64,000 bases of DNA from Candidatus Syntrophopropionicum ammoniitolerans (lineage in GTDB: Bacteria > Bacillota > Desulfotomaculia > Desulfotomaculales > Pelotomaculaceae): NCBI GenBank assembly GCA_013201395.1, contig JABMJD010000001.1, positions 169,649 through 233,648 of the forward strand, read 5' to 3'. This document shows, piece by piece, positions 47,085-57,202 of the stretch. How positions within the stretch are numbered: the first letter of the stretch is position 1; each line of letters opens with the position of its first letter. The notes below the pieces were generated by a model. The model did no database searches. It had not been told where the DNA came from and saw only the letters and a list, made by a program, of their open reading frames with translations. Both the position numbers and the translations under genes were made by a program.

Positions 47085-47205
47085 ACATAAGCCTGTGTCC
47101 AGGGATTGACCGGAGTGGAGGATTAGCCCTCAATAAGTCAGTGTTGATGCTGGTTACAGGGGTTTTTATGTCATAATTACTCTGTGTACAGAAGTTTTTA
47201 CCAGG

Positions 47206-47221
47206 TGGTATGTTTTTTGCA
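47206..47221 (+). promoter_or_regulatory. Sigma-54 (-24/-12) promoter of the fumarase/propionate cluster
   Basis: TGGTATGTTTTTTGCA has GG and GC separated by exactly 10 bases, the invariant core of sigma-54 promoters (TGGCAC-N5-TTGCA type). It lies about 47 bases before the fumarase start and directly downstream of a GAFTGA-type activator gene. Confidence 0.82.
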
Positions 47222-47267
47222 TATATAATTATGGTGTGATTAACACTCAGCAAAGGGGGGAATAGAA

Positions 47268-48110
47268 ATTAAAACCATTAACACAAGTGTAATTACAGAA
47301 AATGTAGCCAGAATGTGCATGGAATCCAACTATAACCTGGGGGAAGATGTTATCAGGGCGATCAAAAAGGGCTTAGAAACAGAAGCTTCTAACACCGGAA
47401 AAGAAATTCTGCAGATTATCCTTAAAAATGCCGAGATAGCCCGGGAAGAGCAGGCCCCAATGTGCCAGGATACCGGTTTCACCGTTGTTTTCCTGGAACT
47501 AGGACAGGATGTTCACATTGAGGGGGGAGACCTTTATGAGGCCATATCGGCCGGTGTAGCCAAAGGCTATACTGAGGGTTACCTCAGAAAATCTATTGTC
47601 AGTCACCCGTTGGATCGCAAAAATACCGGGGACAATACACCTCCCGTGATTTACACGACAATTGTACCGGGAGAAAACCTCAAAATTGTTGTATGTCCCA
47701 AGGGTGGTGGCGCTGAAAACATGAGCGCCGTTAAAATGCTTAAACCAGCCGATGGTGTTGAGGGTGTAAAGAACTTTGTGCTGGAAGTAGCAAAGAACGC
47801 CGGTCCCAATCCTTGCCCACCTGTTATTTTTGGTGTAGGCATTGGTGGCACCATGGAAAAAGCGGCCCTAATAGCAAAGGAAGCGCTATTAAGGGAAGTT
47901 GGTGAAAAGAGCAAGGATCCTGCTATGGCTGCAGTTGAGGAAGAATTGCTGGAGAAGATAAACAATATGGGAATGGGCCCCCAGGGTCTAGGCGGCAGGA
48001 CTTATGCTCTTGCTGTGCATATAAACACTTACCCTGCCCATATAGCCAGCTTGCCTGTAGCAGTTAACATCAACTGCCACGCAGCAAGACACCAAGAGGT
48101 TATTCTTTAA
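47268..48110 (+). CDS. fumA: Fumarate hydratase class I, alpha subunit
   Basis: About 280 residues: iron-sulfur fumarase N-terminal part, with QAPMCQDTGFTVVFLELG, LRKSIVSHPLDRKNTGDNTPPVIY, CPKGGGAENMS, NPCPPVIFGVGIGG and LPVAVNINCHAARHQ carrying cluster cysteines. Converts fumarate and malate with the beta subunit. The conserved start region (SVITENVARMCMESNYNLGED) lies partly upstream of the first ATG at 47313. No ATG, GTG or TTG is in frame there, but ATT 47268 is seven bases after AAGGGGGG, so an ATT start is likely. Confidence 0.9.
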   Translation: MKTINTSVITENVARMCMESNYNLGEDVIRAIKKGLETEASNTGKEILQIILKNAEIAREEQAPMCQDTGFTVVFLELGQDVHIEGGDLYEAISAGVAKGYTEGYLRKSIVSHPLDRKNTGDNTPPVIYTTIVPGENLKIVVCPKGGGAENMSAVKMLKPADGVEGVKNFVLEVAKNAGPNPCPPVIFGVGIGGTMEKAALIAKEALLREVGEKSKDPAMAAVEEELLEKINNMGMGPQGLGGRTYALAVHINTYPAHIASLPVAVNINCHAARHQEVIL

Positions 48111-48149
48111 ACAGTATAGGGATTTGAATTAATAGGGGAGGTGAAAATA

Positions 48150-48710
48150 TTGACCCCAATTAAGCTTACAACACCATTAGCTGACGCAGATGTAGAAAAA
48201 CTTCGGATTGGACAGCAGGTTTTAATCAGCGGTGTCATTTATACCGGCCGGGATGCTGCCCATAAAAGAATGGTGGACTTAATTAAAGAAGGAAAAGAAA
48301 ATGAACTACCTTTTAACCCCAAAGGTCAAATAATATATTATGTAGGTCCAAGCCCCACAAAACCGGGTAAGGTCGTTGGTTCTTGTGGTCCAACAACTAG
48401 TTATCGTATGGATCCCTATGCTCCTGAACTGCATAGGTTGGGCTTAAAGGCTTCTATCGGCAAAGGGAAAAGATCCCCGGAAGTAATAGATGCGATGAAA
48501 GAATATAAGGCAGTTTATTTTGCCGCAATTGGCGGTGCGGCGGCACTAATTGCCAAGAGCATCAAAAGCGCCAAGGTTATTGCTTACCCCGACCTGGGGG
48601 CTGAGGCCGTTCACGAATTTGTGGTCGAGGATTTCCCCATGGTAGTTGTTAACGATACCCTGGGTGGGGATCTCTATCAGGAAGGTATGAGGATTTACGC
48701 CGTTAAATAA
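48150..48710 (+). CDS. fumB: Fumarate hydratase class I, beta subunit
   Basis: About 186 residues: ISGVIYTGRDAAHKRM, IYYVGPSPTKPGKVVGSCGPTTSYRMD (the Cys and SGPTT-like motif), IGKGKRS, AAIGGAAALIAKSI, VEDFPMVVVNDTLGGDLY. Forms the heteromeric two-part fumarase with the preceding gene, 39 bases upstream. TTG 48150 lies six bases after GGGGAGGTG; the GTG at 48141 is part of that site and unlikely. Confidence 0.92.
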   Translation: MTPIKLTTPLADADVEKLRIGQQVLISGVIYTGRDAAHKRMVDLIKEGKENELPFNPKGQIIYYVGPSPTKPGKVVGSCGPTTSYRMDPYAPELHRLGLKASIGKGKRSPEVIDAMKEYKAVYFAAIGGAAALIAKSIKSAKVIAYPDLGAEAVHEFVVEDFPMVVVNDTLGGDLYQEGMRIYAVK

Positions 48711-49212
48711 TAAATACAGATATTATAAAAACAGCAGGGGTAACTATGACCGCAAAGACTGATGTTGTCTTATTGGAGAGAGGTTTAAAATTGTATTATA
48801 GAAATGCCCGACCATTAGATCCAGGTTGGGCTAAAACCTTTTTTAAATTTAGGTTTCCATGATAAAACCATTATTGATTATGTGGTTAATTTTTTGTCTC
48901 CTTTTGGTTGTGCATTGTTTTTGTGTTTAGGATAGAGGGTCACATGTAGGGGGTTCTATTAAAAAAAAGAATTTAAATATATAAGAGTTAACAATGATGC
49001 AACAAACACATATTTTAAACGCTTTGTGCATATCAACTTCAGGGCAGGTTTATTATGCATGACCAAGGGGAGAGGAAATGGGAAAATACAGGAATATAGA
49101 AAAATAAAAGCGATAGAAGAAGGAAAAGGAAAGTAAGCGAAGAAGTAGTAATAGTTAGTAATATTTTCAAGTAAAGCGCCAAATATAAAAATGGAGAGGA
49201 GAGATCTAGCCC
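48711..49212. other. 502-base intergenic region with one short ORF
   Basis: Splits the fumarase genes from sucC. It has a 38-codon ORF at 48746-48862 (MTAKTDVVLLERGLKLYYRN, then ARPLDPGW and a short tail) preceded by AGGGG, possibly a peptide or a gene remnant. The remainder is AT-rich with no clear terminator or RNA. A promoter for the sucC group may lie here. Confidence 0.4.
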
Positions 49213-50328
49213 GTGAAATTGTTCGAGTATATGGGAAAGGAGCTATTTGCCAAGTATGGTATCCCAACCCCGCAAGGCAGAATGGCTAAAACCCCAGAAG
49301 AGGCTGAAAAGATCGCTGCTGAAATTGGTGGCCCATGTGTGGTAAAATCCCAGGTCCTGTCAGGTAAGAGAGGTAAAGCCGGGGGTATTAAGTTCCCCAA
49401 CACACCTGAAGAAGCCAAGAAGGCTGCAGAAGAAGTTCTCGGCATGACTATCCAGGGACTGCCTGTAGAATGCGTCCTGGTAGAAGAAAAGTTAAAAATC
49501 GACAAGGAACTATATATGTCGATAACTATCGATGGTTCTGCCAAACAAGCCGTGATGATCGCCTCCGCCTATGGTGGCATGGAAATTGAGGCACAACCTG
49601 AAGAGTACATCATTAAAAGACACATAGATCCGGAACTAGGCATGCTTCCCTTTTTTGCCCGTGACATAGTTAACAGAATGGGCTTCGGATTAAGAAGTGA
49701 GCATGGTAAGCAAATGATCGGTATAATCCAAACGCTCTATAAGATTTGCAAGGAAAAAGACGCCGAACTGGTTGAGATCAACCCACTAGTTTTTAGTGAT
49801 GATAAGGTGATGGCTGCAGACTCTAAGGTTACTATCGATGATGACGCCATGTTCCGGATGAAAGACATACCGTTCGTCGACGATAAGTCTCCTGCTGAAA
49901 GGGCAGCGGCAGACCTGGGCCTTTCCTTTGTAGAATTAGAAGGGGACATTGCTGTCATGGCCAACGGCGCCGGCATTACTATGGGCACCCTTGACACCCT
50001 GCAGGTTTTCGGTGGTACACCGAGAAACTTCCTGGATTGTGGCGGCGGTACCGGTAGGGAGGCTACTGCTAAAGCTTTGGACATTCTTTTAGGCCTGGAA
50101 CCCAAGGGCCTGTTCGTTAATATTTTCGGCGGTATCACCCGCTGCGATGATGTAGCCAACGCAGTCAAGGATGTTTATGAAGCACGCGGCGGCTTCCCGG
50201 TACCGTTAGTGATCCGTCTTGTCGGCACCAACCAGGATGCGGGCCGGGAAATCCTGAAGTCAATCGGAGTGGAAGCATTCGACTTCATGGAAGATGCAGC
50301 CAGAAGGATAATTGAATTGGTTAAGTAG
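49213..50328 (+). CDS. sucC: Succinyl-CoA synthetase (ADP-forming), beta subunit
   Basis: 371 residues. ATP-grasp domain (LFEYMGKELFAKYGIPTPQG, GPCVVKSQVLSGKRGKAGGIK, ELVEINPLVF) then the CoA-ligase domain (GDIAVMANGAGITMGTLD, FLDCGGGTGREATAKALD, GLFVNIFGGITRCDDVA). In the propionate route it makes ATP from succinyl-CoA. GTG start with GGAGAGGAG upstream. First of the methylmalonyl-CoA cluster proper. Confidence 0.95.
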   Translation: MKLFEYMGKELFAKYGIPTPQGRMAKTPEEAEKIAAEIGGPCVVKSQVLSGKRGKAGGIKFPNTPEEAKKAAEEVLGMTIQGLPVECVLVEEKLKIDKELYMSITIDGSAKQAVMIASAYGGMEIEAQPEEYIIKRHIDPELGMLPFFARDIVNRMGFGLRSEHGKQMIGIIQTLYKICKEKDAELVEINPLVFSDDKVMAADSKVTIDDDAMFRMKDIPFVDDKSPAERAAADLGLSFVELEGDIAVMANGAGITMGTLDTLQVFGGTPRNFLDCGGGTGREATAKALDILLGLEPKGLFVNIFGGITRCDDVANAVKDVYEARGGFPVPLVIRLVGTNQDAGREILKSIGVEAFDFMEDAARRIIELVK

Positions 50329-50390
50329 TCTTGTATTATTATCCAGCCGTTCAAATTCATAAAAATTCTTGATAAGGAGGATCAGTAAAA

Positions 50391-51263
50391 TTGGCTATTA
50401 TCATTGATGAGAATACTAATGTACTAGTCATGGGGATAACTGGAAGACAGGCATCCTTCCACACCAAGCAGATGCTTGCCTATGGAACCAAAATCGTTGC
50501 CGGATGTACTCCCGGTAAAGGTGGGCAGGAAGTGGAGGGTATCCCAGTATACAACACGGTGCGTGAAGCCTGTGAAAAACACCGTATAGATGCTTCGGTC
50601 ATATTTGTTCCGGCACCTGGAACTAAAGATGCCGCCATAGAAAATCTGGAGGCAGGGGTTAAGGTAGTCGTTATCATAACAGAGGGTGTACCTGTATATG
50701 ATGAAATTGATATCGTAGCCTATGCCAAACGCAAGGGAGCATATGTGCTTGGACCGAACACATTCGGTATTGTTTCAGGTGGTAAGTGCAAGATGGGCAT
50801 TCCGCCCAACCAGTACTTTGTTGAGGGGGATATCGGCGTAGTGGCCCGCTCCGGCACCTTGACCTATGAAATTGTTGGCAATTTAACTGCTAATGGCCTT
50901 GGCCAGTCTACTGTAGTTGGCATGGGTGGCGACAGAGCCGTTGGTTTAACTTTCGTTGATGTTTTGGAAATGTTTGAAAAAGATGACCAAACCAAAGCTG
51001 TGGTGTTGATTGGTGAAATCGGCGGCAACAGTGAAGAAATTGCTTCAGAATATATTAAAGATATGACCAAACCCGTAGTTGCTTTTATCGCTGGTAAAAG
51101 TGCACCTCCAGGAAAGAGGATGGGACACGCAGGGGCTATTATTGAACGTGGCAAAGGAACCTACCAGGGCAAGGTAGACGCTTTGAACGCTGCCGGCGCC
51201 AAAGTAGCTCCACTGCCTTATCAAGTCCCGGCTCTGATTAAAGAGGCGCTTGGAAGAGAATAA
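50391..51263 (+). CDS. sucD: Succinyl-CoA synthetase (ADP-forming), alpha subunit
   Basis: 290 residues. CoA-binding Rossmann part (NVLVMGITGRQASFHTKQML, AGCTPGKGGQEVEGIPVYNTV), ITEGVPVYDEIDIVAYAKRKG, VARSGTLTYEIV and the phospho-histidine in KRMGHAGAIIERGKGTYQGKV. TTG start after AAGGAGGATC. Pairs with sucC, 62 bases upstream. Confidence 0.95.
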   Translation: MAIIIDENTNVLVMGITGRQASFHTKQMLAYGTKIVAGCTPGKGGQEVEGIPVYNTVREACEKHRIDASVIFVPAPGTKDAAIENLEAGVKVVVIITEGVPVYDEIDIVAYAKRKGAYVLGPNTFGIVSGGKCKMGIPPNQYFVEGDIGVVARSGTLTYEIVGNLTANGLGQSTVVGMGGDRAVGLTFVDVLEMFEKDDQTKAVVLIGEIGGNSEEIASEYIKDMTKPVVAFIAGKSAPPGKRMGHAGAIIERGKGTYQGKVDALNAAGAKVAPLPYQVPALIKEALGRE

Positions 51264-51287
51264 TTATTTGTGGAAGGAGGAGATCTT

Positions 51288-52958
51288 TTGTTTAAACAAG
51301 ATCAGCTAGACAAAATTGCTGCCAGCCAAGAAAAATGGGCAGAGAAACTGGAAGCAGCAATGAAAAGGCGCCCGGAAAGAGAAGCAGAATTTGCAGTTGA
51401 TTCAGGTGTTACCATTAAAACAGTTTACACACCCCTCGATCTGGCGGACAGAGACTACGAACAAGATCTAGGACTGCCTGGGGAATATCCATTTACCCGA
51501 GGTGTACAACCTAACCTCTATCGTGGTCGCCTATGGACCATGCGCCAGTATGCTGGATTTGGCTCCGCAGAGGAAACTAACCAGCGCTTCCGCTACCTGC
51601 TTGAACAAGGGCAAACCGGTTTGAGTTGCGCTTTTGACCTACCAACACAGATTGGTTATGACTCAGACCATCCACTGGCACGGGGTGAGGTCGGTAAGGT
51701 TGGTGTAGCCATTGACTCCCTGGCGGATATGGAAACATTGTTTGACCAGATTCCCCTGGGCAAGGTCAGCACCTCAATGACTATCAACGCCCCCGCCGGC
51801 GTGCTGTTGGCGATGTACATCGCCTGTGCAGAAAATCAAGGCTTTAAGAAGTCAGAAATCAACGGTACTATTCAAAATGACGTGATTAAGGAATACATTT
51901 GTCGGGGCACCTACATTTTACCACCGGAACCTTCTATGCGTCTTATCTCCAACATTTTTGAATTTTGCTCCGCGGAAATTCCACAATGGAATACCATCAG
52001 CATCAGTGGCTACCACATTCGTGAAGCCGGTGCAACAGCCGCTCAAGAAATAGCTTTCACCCTGGCTAACGGTATTGCTTATGTACAAGCAGCAGTGGAT
52101 TCCGGCCTTGATGTTGATAATTTTGGTCCACGGCTTTCATTCTTCTTCAATGCTCACCTTAACTTCCTCGAAGAAGTTGCTAAGTTCCGGGCTGCCCGCC
52201 GTGTTTGGGCAAAGGTTATGAGGGAACGTTTCGGTGCCAAAAACCCGAGAGCATGGACTTTGCGTTTCCACACCCAGACGGCAGGCGTCAGTCTTACGGC
52301 ACAACAACCAATGGTAAACATCATGCGTACTGCATTTGAGGCCCTTTCGGCTGTTTTGGGCGGTACCCAGTCCTTGCATACCAACTCCTATGATGAAGCA
52401 CTGGCACTTCCCTGCGACGAGTCAGTGATGATCGCCCTGCGCACCCAGCAAGTCATAGGCTATGAAATTGGTGTCTGTGATTTGGTTGATCCTTTGGGTG
52501 GTTCCTACTACATCGAGAGCCTAACTAATGCCCTCGAAGAAAAGGCTATGGATTATATAACCAAGATAGATACCCTGGGTGGTGCTGATAAAGCCATTGA
52601 GTACATGCAGAAGGAAATCCATAACTCTGCTTACCAGTATCAGCTGGATATTGACAATAAGAAGAAAACAGTGATTGGTGTAAACAGGTTCCAAATGGAA
52701 GAAAAACCGCCTGAAGGGCTGCTGAAGGTTGACCTGTCTGTCGGTGAGCGCCAGGTAGAGAAACTGACAAAGTTAAAGGCAGGCAGAGATCAGGCCAAGG
52801 TGGATTCACTTCTGAAAGCAATACGTGAAGCAGCCGAGAGCGACGCCAATTTAATACCTGTATTCGTAGATGCAGTTAAAGAATATGTAACTCTTGGTGA
52901 AATTTGCGACGTTCTGAGAGATGTATTTGGTGAGTACAAGCAACAAATCGTATTCTAG
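51288..52958 (+). CDS. mcmA: Methylmalonyl-CoA mutase, large (catalytic) subunit
   Basis: About 556 residues: only the TIM-barrel substrate domain, as in archaeal and Peptococcaceae split mutases. [40 protein letters not shown] is partly shared by all members; [63 protein letters not shown] and [12 protein letters not shown] follow. Interconverts (R)-methylmalonyl-CoA and succinyl-CoA with adenosylcobalamin held by the next gene product. TTG 51288 is six bases after AAGGAGG. Confidence 0.96.
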   Translation: MFKQDQLDKIAASQEKWAEKLEAAMKRRPEREAEFAVDSGVTIKTVYTPLDLADRDYEQDLGLPGEYPFTRGVQPNLYRGRLWTMRQYAGFGSAEETNQRFRYLLEQGQTGLSCAFDLPTQIGYDSDHPLARGEVGKVGVAIDSLADMETLFDQIPLGKVSTSMTINAPAGVLLAMYIACAENQGFKKSEINGTIQNDVIKEYICRGTYILPPEPSMRLISNIFEFCSAEIPQWNTISISGYHIREAGATAAQEIAFTLANGIAYVQAAVDSGLDVDNFGPRLSFFFNAHLNFLEEVAKFRAARRVWAKVMRERFGAKNPRAWTLRFHTQTAGVSLTAQQPMVNIMRTAFEALSAVLGGTQSLHTNSYDEALALPCDESVMIALRTQQVIGYEIGVCDLVDPLGGSYYIESLTNALEEKAMDYITKIDTLGGADKAIEYMQKEIHNSAYQYQLDIDNKKKTVIGVNRFQMEEKPPEGLLKVDLSVGERQVEKLTKLKAGRDQAKVDSLLKAIREAAESDANLIPVFVDAVKEYVTLGEICDVLRDVFGEYKQQIVF

Positions 52959-52975
52959 GAGAAGGAGGAAAGCAG

Positions 52976-53371
52976 ATGAGCGAGAAACGCATTCGTGTTC
53001 TGGTCGCGAAACCAGGCCTTGATGGTCATGATCGTGGAGCAAAGGTTATAGCCCAAGCTCTTCGTGACGGTGGCATGGAAGTTGTGTATACAGGTTTAAG
53101 GCAAACTCCTGAACAGATTGTGACAGCAGCGCTGCAAGAGGACGTGGATGTAATCGGCATGAGCATCCTTTCTGGGGCCCATGGGACCCTGTTTCCAGAA
53201 GTAGTAAAACTTCTAAAAGAAAAAGGCGCAGAAGACGTCCTGGTTGTAGGTGGGGGAATTATACCCGATGAAGATATCCCCGCTCTAAAAGAAGCAGGTA
53301 TCGCTGAAATATTCGGACCCGGTACCCCGTTGGAGAATGTTGTTAACTACATCAAGGAAAAGGTAAACTAG
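52976..53371 (+). CDS. mcmB: Methylmalonyl-CoA mutase, small (B12-binding) subunit
   Basis: 131 residues. [18 protein letters not shown] contains the DxHxxG motif whose histidine binds cobalt; [15 protein letters not shown] and [20 protein letters not shown] complete the flavodoxin-like cobalamin domain. It follows the large subunit by 17 bases with AGAAGGAGG. Depends on cobalamin, tying it to the riboswitch-controlled operon at 1.6-6.8 kb. Confidence 0.96.
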   Translation: MSEKRIRVLVAKPGLDGHDRGAKVIAQALRDGGMEVVYTGLRQTPEQIVTAALQEDVDVIGMSILSGAHGTLFPEVVKLLKEKGAEDVLVVGGGIIPDEDIPALKEAGIAEIFGPGTPLENVVNYIKEKVN

Positions 53372-53392
53372 TTATTGTTATTTATACTGGGA

Positions 53393-53423
53393 CAGGGCGG
53401 GCCGTTTACCGGTTCCCGCCCTG
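53393..53423 (+). repeat. Intercistronic hairpin, mcmB to epimerase
   Basis: CAGGGCGGG and CCCGCCCTG pair perfectly around CCGTTTACCGGTT. No T run follows, so it probably affects mRNA processing or stability rather than ending transcription. Confidence 0.6.
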
Positions 53424-53489
53424 CACCAAACATGCATTACAGGGGTTAGTTTATAAGGTTTGTGAATCCAAAAACATGGAGGGATTCGG

Positions 53490-53888
53490 ATGCTGAAAAA
53501 GATTGATCACATCGGAGTTGCTGTTAAAGACCTAGCTGAAGCCACTAAATTTTATGAGACCTTGGGACTAAAGTCGGCCGGAACGGAGGTAGTGGAAGAA
53601 CAAAAGGTTAAGGTGGCATTCTTTCCGGTAGGCGAAAGCGAAGTGGAGTTGCTGGAATCAACAGAGCCGGATGGCCCTATCGCAAAATTCATTGAAAGAA
53701 AAGGTGCGGGTATCCAGCATGTCGCTTTCCGGGTTGACAATATTGAAAAAGCACTAGCCGAACTCAAGGAAAAAGGTGTCCGTTTAATAGACGAGAAACC
53801 CAGATATGGTGCTGGTGGAGCTAGAATAGCGTTTTTGCACCCGAAATCCACCTTTGGTGTTCTTATCGAACTGTGTGAGCGCGACTAG
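53490..53888 (+). CDS. mce: Methylmalonyl-CoA epimerase
   Basis: 132 residues, glyoxalase/VOC fold: [63 protein letters not shown], and [18 protein letters not shown]. The metal-ligand His and Glu of the family are present. Racemises (S)- and (R)-methylmalonyl-CoA between the carboxyltransferase and the mutase. Confidence 0.95.
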   Translation: MLKKIDHIGVAVKDLAEATKFYETLGLKSAGTEVVEEQKVKVAFFPVGESEVELLESTEPDGPIAKFIERKGAGIQHVAFRVDNIEKALAELKEKGVRLIDEKPRYGAGGARIAFLHPKSTFGVLIELCERD

Positions 53889-53903
53889 AATGGAGGTAAT
53901 CGC

Positions 53904-55442
53904 ATGAGTATGCAGGATAAACTGGATATTCTAAGTAAGCTGCGGGCCGAAATAGAGGCCGGCGGTGGCCAAAAAAGAATTGACAAACAACATGAACGCG
54001 GCAAATATACCGCACGGGAAAGAATCACAAAACTATTTGACGAAGGGTCCTTCAAAGAGCTGGATGTCTTTGCCAACACTGAAATAGATTTTAGATCTGT
54101 AAAGAACCCGAACGAAGGTGTTATTGGCGGCTATGGAATGATAGCCGGGCGCAAGGTATATGCCTTTGCCCAGGACTTCACTGTTGTCGGCGGTTCACTT
54201 GGCCGGGTGCACGCAGCCAAGATTTGCAAGGTCCTTGACGCAGCATTAAAGGTAGGCGCTCCTGTTGTTGGTATTTGTGACTCGGGTGGCGCACGTATTC
54301 AAGAAGGTGTTGATGCCCTGGACGGATATGGCCAAATTTTTTACCGCAATACCATATCTTCCGGTGTAATTCCACAAATATCTGTAATAATGGGTCCATG
54401 TGCCGGCGGTGCAGTTTATTCACCGGCTCTGACAGACTTTATCCTGATGGTTCAAAACACCAGCCAGATGTTCATTACCGGCCCGTTGGTAATTAAGGCC
54501 ACCACAGGTGAAGATGTCAGCCAGGAGGCTTTGGGGGGAGCGGCTACTCATAACCAGGTCAGCGGTGTGGCTCACTTCATGGCAGCCAATGATGATGACT
54601 GCATAGCCCAAATCAAGGCCCTGGTCAGCTATCTACCCCTTAATAACCTGGAGGATCCGCCATGCTATCCGGCAGCGGAACCTTCACTGGACAAAGAAAC
54701 TCTTTTCACTGTTGTGCCCACTGATGCAAACAAAGCCTATGATATGCGCAATGTAATTGATGCTGTGGTTGATGCAGGCTCTTTTCTTGAGGTGCACCAG
54801 TACTATGCAACAAATGGTGTTGTTGGATTTGCCCGTATTAATGGCCAATGTGTAAGCATCATTGGCAACCAGCCGCGGGTACTTGCCGGATGCCTGGATA
54901 TCAATGTGTCCGACAAAATTGCTCGTCACATTCGTTTCAGTGACTGCTTTAATTTCCCCATAATTACCTTTATGGATGTCCCTGGTTACCTGCCGGGTGT
55001 GCAGCAAGAATACGGTGGGATTATTCGCCATGGTGCTAAGCTTCTTTATTCATATTCCGAAGCTACCGTACCCAAAATTACAATCATCACCCGTAAAGCA
55101 TACGGTGGTTCCTACCTGGCCATGTGTGCTGCTTCCCTGCGGGCTGACACCACCTTTGCCTGGCCTACTGCTGAAATAGCTGTAATGGGCCCGGAAGGTG
55201 CTGTAAACGTGATCAACCGCAAGGAAATTGCCGCTGCTGAAAACCCGATTGAAAAACGTAAGCAGCTGGTGCAGGACTACCGTGATCGTTTTGCCAATCC
55301 ATACATCGCTAGCGCCAGAGGTTTTATTGAAGATGTTATAGATCCGAGGGAAACCAGAGAAAAAATTATTGATGCTCTCTGGAATCTGTCCACCAAACGT
55401 GAGGGCAGGCCCAAGAAAAAACATGGAAATATCCCCATGTAA
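53904..55442 (+). CDS. mmdA: Methylmalonyl-CoA carboxyltransferase/decarboxylase alpha (12S-like) subunit
   Basis: 512 residues, acyl-CoA carboxyltransferase family: KQHERGKYTARERITKLFD, GVIGGYGMIAGRKVYAFAQDFTVVGGSLG, CDSGGARIQEGVDAL, MGPCAGGAVYSPALTDFI, FMDVPGYLPGVQQEYGGIIRHGAKLLY, ITRKAYGGSYLAM. Moves carboxyl between biotin and propionyl/methylmalonyl-CoA. No OadB-like sodium-pump subunit is in the cluster, and a 5S-type subunit is; transcarboxylation is therefore the likelier mode. Confidence 0.93.
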   Translation: MSMQDKLDILSKLRAEIEAGGGQKRIDKQHERGKYTARERITKLFDEGSFKELDVFANTEIDFRSVKNPNEGVIGGYGMIAGRKVYAFAQDFTVVGGSLGRVHAAKICKVLDAALKVGAPVVGICDSGGARIQEGVDALDGYGQIFYRNTISSGVIPQISVIMGPCAGGAVYSPALTDFILMVQNTSQMFITGPLVIKATTGEDVSQEALGGAATHNQVSGVAHFMAANDDDCIAQIKALVSYLPLNNLEDPPCYPAAEPSLDKETLFTVVPTDANKAYDMRNVIDAVVDAGSFLEVHQYYATNGVVGFARINGQCVSIIGNQPRVLAGCLDINVSDKIARHIRFSDCFNFPIITFMDVPGYLPGVQQEYGGIIRHGAKLLYSYSEATVPKITIITRKAYGGSYLAMCAASLRADTTFAWPTAEIAVMGPEGAVNVINRKEIAAAENPIEKRKQLVQDYRDRFANPYIASARGFIEDVIDPRETREKIIDALWNLSTKREGRPKKKHGNIPM

Positions 55443-55475
55443 TAATTAATACCGGCATGTAGGAGGAAATAGCAA

Positions 55476-55673
55476 ATGACTAAACGTAAAAATGAGGCCG
55501 GTATCAAACCCGAAGTGCTGGCCGCCATATCAGCGGCACTGGCTCTTTATGGTTGTTCGGTAGAAGCTGGCTACCAGGTTAGCAGCATAAACAAAGCTGG
55601 TAACGCTTGGAAAAGGGCCGGCATTGCCGAGTTAATGCTGGGCCGTGATCTAACAATGAGGGACTTCATGTAG
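55476..55673 (+). CDS. Small carboxyltransferase-associated (epsilon-like) subunit
   Basis: 65 residues. GIKPEVLAAISAALALYG, then SSINKAGNAWKRAGIAELML. A helical segment plus a Trp-containing end resemble small accessory subunits found between the carboxyltransferase and BCCP genes of biotin enzymes in Firmicutes. It has no membrane anchor of the OadG kind beyond one short hydrophobic helix. Good ribosome site TAGGAGG. A role in complex assembly is inferred from position. Confidence 0.65.
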   Translation: MTKRKNEAGIKPEVLAAISAALALYGCSVEAGYQVSSINKAGNAWKRAGIAELMLGRDLTMRDFM

Positions 55674-55722
55674 GATACGTTAGGCAAAGAAAACAGGCCT
55701 ATCATTTAGGAGGGAATTTTGC

Positions 55723-56136
55723 ATGAAAAAATTCAAGATTAAGGTTAATGAAGAAGTCTATGAAGTAGAGGTTGAAGAAATAGGCGGCAGCCCAGCTGCA
55801 GCAGCACCGGCTGCTCCGCCTGCAGCACCGGCGGCGGCACCGGCAGCAGCACCACCACCGGCCCCGGCACCCGCGGCAGCAGCACCGGCAGCTCCGGCTG
55901 CTCCGGCAGCAGGTGGTGGTGGCGGAGGCACGCTATGCGCCCCGATGCCCGGCACCGTGCTAGAGGTTATGGTCAATGTTGGAGACGCCGTTAAAAATGG
56001 GGATGTGCTATTAATCCTTGAAGCCATGAAAATGGAAAATGAACTAACTGCCGATAAAGACGGCACAATCAAAGAAGTTAAGGTCAGCAAAGGTCAAGCT
56101 GTAAACGGTGGCGAAGCGCTGATCATTATTGGTTAA
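55723..56136 (+). CDS. Biotin carboxyl carrier protein with Ala-Pro linker
   Basis: 137 residues: a short N-terminal beta part (KFKIKVNEEVYEVEVEEIGG), a 40-residue Ala/Pro linker, a Gly hinge, and the biotinyl domain with EAMKMEN holding the biotinylated lysine. Equivalent to the 1.3S subunit of transcarboxylase. AGGAGGG precedes ATG 55723. The repetitive GC-rich linker DNA (55790-55920) differs from the surrounding composition. Confidence 0.95.
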   Translation: MKKFKIKVNEEVYEVEVEEIGGSPAAAAPAAPPAAPAAAPAAAPPPAPAPAAAAPAAPAAPAAGGGGGGTLCAPMPGTVLEVMVNVGDAVKNGDVLLILEAMKMENELTADKDGTIKEVKVSKGQAVNGGEALIIIG

Positions 56137-56145
56137 ATATAAAAG

Positions 56146-56178
56146 CCGGTGGAAGTCTTGTAAATGGGCTTCCACCGG
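56146..56178 (+). repeat. Intercistronic hairpin, BCCP to mdh
   Basis: CCGGTGGAAG and CTTCCACCGG are perfect complements, 13 bases apart. No T run. Second hairpin of this kind inside the cluster. Confidence 0.6.
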
Positions 56179-56217
56179 AAAGGAATATGGATAATTTTAT
56201 TTATTCATAAATACTAG

Positions 56218-57165
<948 letters not shown>

Positions 57166-57202
57166 ACAAGTCCTGCTAGCGATAAAAGGGGAGGATAATA
57201 AG

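Noticed and set aside
48884..48897. Second sigma-54 promoter before sucC
   Set aside because: GG-N10-GT instead of GC; the invariant -12 GC is missing.
55758..56090. Minus-strand Ala/Gly-rich ORF
   Set aside because: Antisense of the BCCP Ala-Pro linker; low complexity.
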